A stretch of 17,122 bases of DNA from JAGLCY01 sp965363725 (lineage in GTDB: Bacteria; Krumholzibacteriota; Krumholzibacteriia; LZORAL124-64-63): positions 1 to 17,122 of the forward strand of contig CBDTUS010000070.1 of the NCBI GenBank assembly GCA_965363725.1, written 5' to 3'. The notes under the pieces are model-generated. The model worked only from the letters and a program-made list of their open reading frames with translations. It made no database searches and was not told where the DNA came from. Positions within the stretch are counted from its first letter, which is position 1; each line of letters starts with the position of its first letter. Below are positions 14,404 through 17,122 of this stretch, one piece after another. A program made the position numbers and the translations under genes.

Positions 14404-14547
14404 TCGACGTTGCGGGAGTACCCCATTTCCGGCCGACACCAAGCCGCACAGATTTGTCCGGGACACCCGGCGGCCAGCTAGAACGTGTTCCGCTTGCCAA
14501 CATGTGTGCCTCGGATGACTGGCATGGTCGCAACCCGGGGGTAAACC

Positions 14548-16785
14548 ATGAAGCCATCAAAACCATCATTGCCAAGAGAGATCATCGTTTTCTTTGCCGT
14601 CCTTTGGGCCATCTGCCTGCCACTTGCAGTGCCTGCACAGGAATGTCTCCACTACAGCGAGTACATTCATTGGCTTGGCACCGCGGAGGTGCCATACGCA
14701 AGAGGAATCACGATTCATGACGGATTCGCATACGTAACGGGCATGTCTTTCGGTGTGCAGATCGTCGAGATCGAGGATCTCGCCCAACCCTATCTTGTTG
14801 GAGAGTTCGACACCCCGGGGTACGCTCGCGCCGTCGCCCTTGCTGGAAAATATGCATACGTCGCCGACGACGACGAAGGATTGCATGTTGCCGACGTCTC
14901 GGCGCCGTCCTCACCGTCGATCATTGCCAGCATCCCGACCCCTGATGACGCCATGGGTGTCGCCCTTCGCGGGGAGATCGTTTACGTCGCCGCCAGCAGT
15001 GCGGGCATCATGATGATCGACGTATCGGACCCGACGTCTCCCCAGATCGCGGGCGATTTCGGATTGCCCGCGGCAGCTACCGACGTCGAATGCTTCGGTG
15101 ACCGGGCGATCTTCGTCCACGCAGATGGTATCCAGATCGTCAGTCTCTCGGATCCTCTCGCCCCCTCGGTCATCGGGGGTATCGAACTGTCGGGTCACCC
15201 GACAGACGTGGCGATTCGAGGCGACATCGCCTACGTGGCTGCCTCGACGTCCGGATTGCACATCGTCTCGATGGCCGATCCCGGAGTTCCCATTCTCCAA
15301 GGCTCCGAAAGTCCGGCGTTCGACTTCAGTGCGGTCGGAGTCTGGGTCAGTGGGGACTACGCATACTTGGGTACGACCCACGTCAATCCTGATCCCGATC
15401 TCCCGGTTCTTGGTCGTCTCGACGTCATCGACGTCAGTAACCCTACAGGGCCGCAGCGGGTCGCGCGGCTGAACTACTCCCTCCCTGTCTACGGAGTGGC
15501 GGGCGGCCACGGCTTCGTCGTCTACGCGAATCACCAGGATGGCATTCACCTCATCAGCGACTCGTCACCCCTGGCAGCTCCCGAGATCGGCTGGTCCTTG
15601 GGCAACTACAACAGCATTGCCGTGGTGAGTCCGTTGGTGGGTCCCTACGCGCTCGTCACCCGCAACGCGGTATCCGGTGCGCACCTGATCATCTATGACA
15701 TCTCGGCCCCGGCCGTGCCTACATCCGTTGCCACCATGTCCACGGGTACACCTTACGGAGGTAAGGATGTCACGATCGCGGGGAATCTGGCGTACATGGC
15801 TGCGGGATATGCTGGCCTCTTGGTGATCGACGTGGCCAATCCTACCTCGCCGATCATTCTGGGATCACTCGACCTGGATGCGGATGCGATAGAGGTAGCC
15901 GTTTCCGGAAATCACGGTTACGTGGCCCTTTTCCACAACGAAATCGTGGTCGTGGACGTCTCCGTTCCGACGGCACCATCAGCGGTGGCGTCGATCAGCA
16001 TTCCAGCCAATGCTCGCTCGCTCGACATCGCCGGCTCACACCTGTACGTCGGGTCCGCCGAATACGGACTCCACATCTATGACATATCCAATCCTACGGC
16101 ACCCGCGAGCGTCGGCACCGTCGCAACGCCAAGCTATGCGGGTGGTGTCATGGTCGTCGAGGGTATTGCCTACGTTTCCGACTCCGACACGGGATTGCTC
16201 GTCGTCGATGTCGCGGATCCCACGACTCCGTTCATCATCGGACAACTGGCTGTCCCCGGCCATGCAAGCGACGTCATGGTCGCCCAGGACGTCGCCTACG
16301 TTTCTGCCCGCGACACCGGGTTACAGATCGTCGATGTCAGCGATCCAGAATTCCCGACATATGTAGGAGGCGTCCTGGACATCGCCGGCAGCAGCGTGGT
16401 CGCCAACAACCTCGTCTACGTCGCAAGCTATAGCGGGCTTCACATCGTCAATCTTCAGTGCCCGATCGTCACGGCGGTTGCGCTCGATATGGTCGAGCCA
16501 GATCACGGGTACCTCCAGATCCAGGCACAACCCAATCCCTTCAATCCGTCCACGACGATCAACTACACGATTCGCGATGCAATGCCTGTCTCGCTGGATA
16601 TCTACGATCTCCGTGGACGGCTGATACGGAGGCTCGTCAACGATCGCTGGCGAGAGCCGGGAACTCACGACGTGGTGTGGGATGGTCGAAGTGGCAACGG
16701 GCGCGCGGTGGCCTCCGGCGTGTACCTGTGCCAAATGAGAGCGGGAATTCACCGGGCGTCCCAAAGGCTCGCACTGGTCCGTTGA
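14548..16785 (+). CDS. Secreted LVIVD-repeat beta-propeller protein with C-terminal FlgD-like domain
   Basis: Extracytoplasmic repeat protein of 745 residues; role unknown, probably binding or surface display. The signal peptide is at about 1-30 (A-V-P-A then Q). Residues 51-637 consist of 14 consecutive repeats of about 41-50 residues. Most follow the LVIVD pattern: V-A-V-x-G-x-x-A-Y-V-A, then G-L-x-I-V-D-V-S-D-P-x-x-P and a strand ending in a small-residue turn. Fourteen such repeats fit two seven-bladed propellers. The sixth carries an insertion (P-D-P-D-L-P-V-L-G) and the eighth is also longer. Residues about 658-745 form the FlgD-like domain (QPNPFNPSTTINY ... WDGRSGNGRAVASGVYLCQMRAG). 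GGGGGT about six bases before the ATG is a weak ribosome site. The gene stands alone, facing away from the 91-residue protein gene. Confidence 0.9.
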   Translation: MKPSKPSLPREIIVFFAVLWAICLPLAVPAQECLHYSEYIHWLGTAEVPYARGITIHDGFAYVTGMSFGVQIVEIEDLAQPYLVGEFDTPGYARAVALAGKYAYVADDDEGLHVADVSAPSSPSIIASIPTPDDAMGVALRGEIVYVAASSAGIMMIDVSDPTSPQIAGDFGLPAAATDVECFGDRAIFVHADGIQIVSLSDPLAPSVIGGIELSGHPTDVAIRGDIAYVAASTSGLHIVSMADPGVPILQGSESPAFDFSAVGVWVSGDYAYLGTTHVNPDPDLPVLGRLDVIDVSNPTGPQRVARLNYSLPVYGVAGGHGFVVYANHQDGIHLISDSSPLAAPEIGWSLGNYNSIAVVSPLVGPYALVTRNAVSGAHLIIYDISAPAVPTSVATMSTGTPYGGKDVTIAGNLAYMAAGYAGLLVIDVANPTSPIILGSLDLDADAIEVAVSGNHGYVALFHNEIVVVDVSVPTAPSAVASISIPANARSLDIAGSHLYVGSAEYGLHIYDISNPTAPASVGTVATPSYAGGVMVVEGIAYVSDSDTGLLVVDVADPTTPFIIGQLAVPGHASDVMVAQDVAYVSARDTGLQIVDVSDPEFPTYVGGVLDIAGSSVVANNLVYVASYSGLHIVNLQCPIVTAVALDMVEPDHGYLQIQAQPNPFNPSTTINYTIRDAMPVSLDIYDLRGRLIRRLVNDRWREPGTHDVVWDGRSGNGRAVASGVYLCQMRAGIHRASQRLALVR

Positions 16786-17016
16786 GCGGCCAGCATTCAT
16801 AATTTCTTGCCCGCCAGAAGGGAGGCCAGCGAGCAGGGAGGGGATGGTGAGGAAGTACGGCTTAGCGTAACCTGCCCCACCATTAGTACCATACTCAGAG
16901 TGAAGTTGCGGCGGATATTGACGGCCTAGGAGCCGCCTCTGGTGCAGATGGCCGGGACACGACCCGAAACCCGGTCCACTTTCTTGCACCGTGCATACCC
17001 CAGAGCGGTTTTTGGC
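16786..17016. other. 231-bp non-coding stretch with a folded segment
   Basis: No gene is supported. Its right half (16933-17013) can fold: CCG-C-CTCTGG at 16933-16942 pairs with CCAGAGCGG at 17000-17008, with one bulge, and is followed by five T's on the plus strand. Inside, GGTGCA/TGCACC (16941-16946, 16985-16990) and CCGGG/CCCGG (16952-16956, 16970-16974) offer further pairing, partly competing with the outer stem. It could end the LVIVD transcript or be a small RNA. Confidence 0.35.
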
Positions 17017-17042
17017 AAAAAAAACCCGCCCTTGCATGGCGG
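17017..17042 (-). terminator. Rho-independent terminator downstream of tRNA-Ala
   Basis: On the minus strand, CCGCC and GGCGG (17038-17042 and 17026-17030) close a 7-base loop and are followed by G and eight T's. It lies 29 bases beyond the tRNA 3' end, so the tRNA is the last or only gene of its transcript. Confidence 0.85.
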
Positions 17043-17071
17043 TTAACTTATTTATTTACTTTGTTTTAAAT

Positions 17072-17122
17072 TGGTGGAGCCAAGGGGGATCGAACCCCTG
17101 ACCTCATGACTGCCAGTCATGC
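17072..17122 (-). tRNA. tRNA-Ala, anticodon GGC (3' 51 bases; 5' part outside window)
   Basis: Reading the minus strand into the window: the anticodon arm CATGA-CTGGCAG-TCATG carries GGC at the anticodon position, which reads alanine codon GCC. A 5-base variable loop (AGGTC) follows, then the T-arm AGGGG-TTCGATC-CCCCT, the acceptor strand TGGCTCC, the discriminator A, and a genomically encoded CCA ending at 17072. The D-arm and 5' acceptor strand lie beyond the window edge. Confidence 0.93.

Larger units (their letters stand above)
14241..14547. other. 307-bp divergent intergenic region
   Basis: It holds the leader and promoter of the 91-residue protein gene and a 9-bp inverted repeat at 14381-14403. 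I find no convincing -10/-35 pair for the rightward gene at 14548. Short open frames on both strands across this stretch have no ribosome binding sites or recognisable sequence. Confidence 0.6.

Noticed and set aside
14312..14575. 87-codon minus-strand frame and a 65-codon plus-strand frame in the 14241-14547 gap
   Set aside because: No ribosome site, low-quality protein sequence, and the minus frame overlaps the signal-peptide coding part of the LVIVD gene.
14698..16458. DNA-level tandem repeat or CRISPR-like array
   Set aside because: The periodicity is at protein level (LVIVD repeats of about 42 residues); the nucleotide copies are diverged and there are no constant repeats with spacers.
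16786..17122. Integration site at the tRNA gene
   Set aside because: tRNA 3' ends are common attachment sites, but I see no integrase gene and no second copy of the tRNA 3' sequence in the window.

Overview
The window is a piece of a high-GC bacterial chromosome from a diderm, free-living type of organism. It carries an outer-membrane efflux protein with an RND pump and a lipoprotein adaptor. It also carries several large signal-peptide-bearing proteins, three of which end in a FlgD-like Ig domain with a PNPFNP motif at its start and a WDG...GR.[VL]ASG.Y motif near its end. That C-terminal architecture is common in Candidatus Eisenbacteria, Krumholzibacteriota, Latescibacterota and other FCB-group lineages. 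I infer such a lineage but cannot name the phylum from the sequence alone.

Layout, left to right. (1) Positions 1-3935, minus strand: a tight four-gene operon reading TetR repressor, TolC-like outer-membrane factor, membrane-fusion lipoprotein, RND permease (cut by the window edge). Successive genes are separated by 1 base or overlap by the four bases ATGA. A 12-bp palindrome covers the -10 of the predicted promoter, so self-repression by the TetR protein is the simplest model. (2) 4023-4154: a 20-bp inverted repeat enclosing 92 bases, followed on the minus strand by eight T's; probably the 3' end of the next operon. (3) 4160-6406, minus strand: TVP38/TMEM64 membrane protein, pRiA4b ORF-3-like soluble protein and EamA/DMT transporter. 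The first of these has a near-consensus promoter so close to its ATG that the mRNA may be leaderless. (4) 6459-12489, minus strand: an M28 zinc aminopeptidase and a 1423-residue M36-like metalloprotease with many accessory domains. Both are secreted and FlgD-tagged, and two hairpins lie between them. (5) 12490-12911: AT-rich divergent promoter region. (6) 12912-13901, plus strand: a secreted, cysteine-rich, two-repeat protein without a FlgD domain but with an unusual short C-terminal tail. (7) 13965-14240, minus strand: a 91-residue exported or membrane-anchored protein of unknown function. (8) 14548-16785, plus strand: a secreted protein with 14 LVIVD-type repeats and a FlgD tail. (9) 16786-17122: a structured non-coding stretch, a clear terminator, and the 3' part of a tRNA-Ala(GGC) gene on the minus strand.

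How the genes fit together: the left part exports small molecules (RND pump, DMT transporter). The middle and right parts export proteins: two proteases that could degrade extracellular protein, and two repeat proteins probably displayed on or released from the cell surface. The strongest leads beyond routine annotation are three. One is the near-identical promoter architecture shared by the giant protease gene and the 91-residue protein gene. The second is the possible leaderless start of the TVP38-like gene. The third is the distinct C-terminal tail of the 12912-13901 protein. I see no CRISPR array, insertion sequence, phage gene or obvious defence system.
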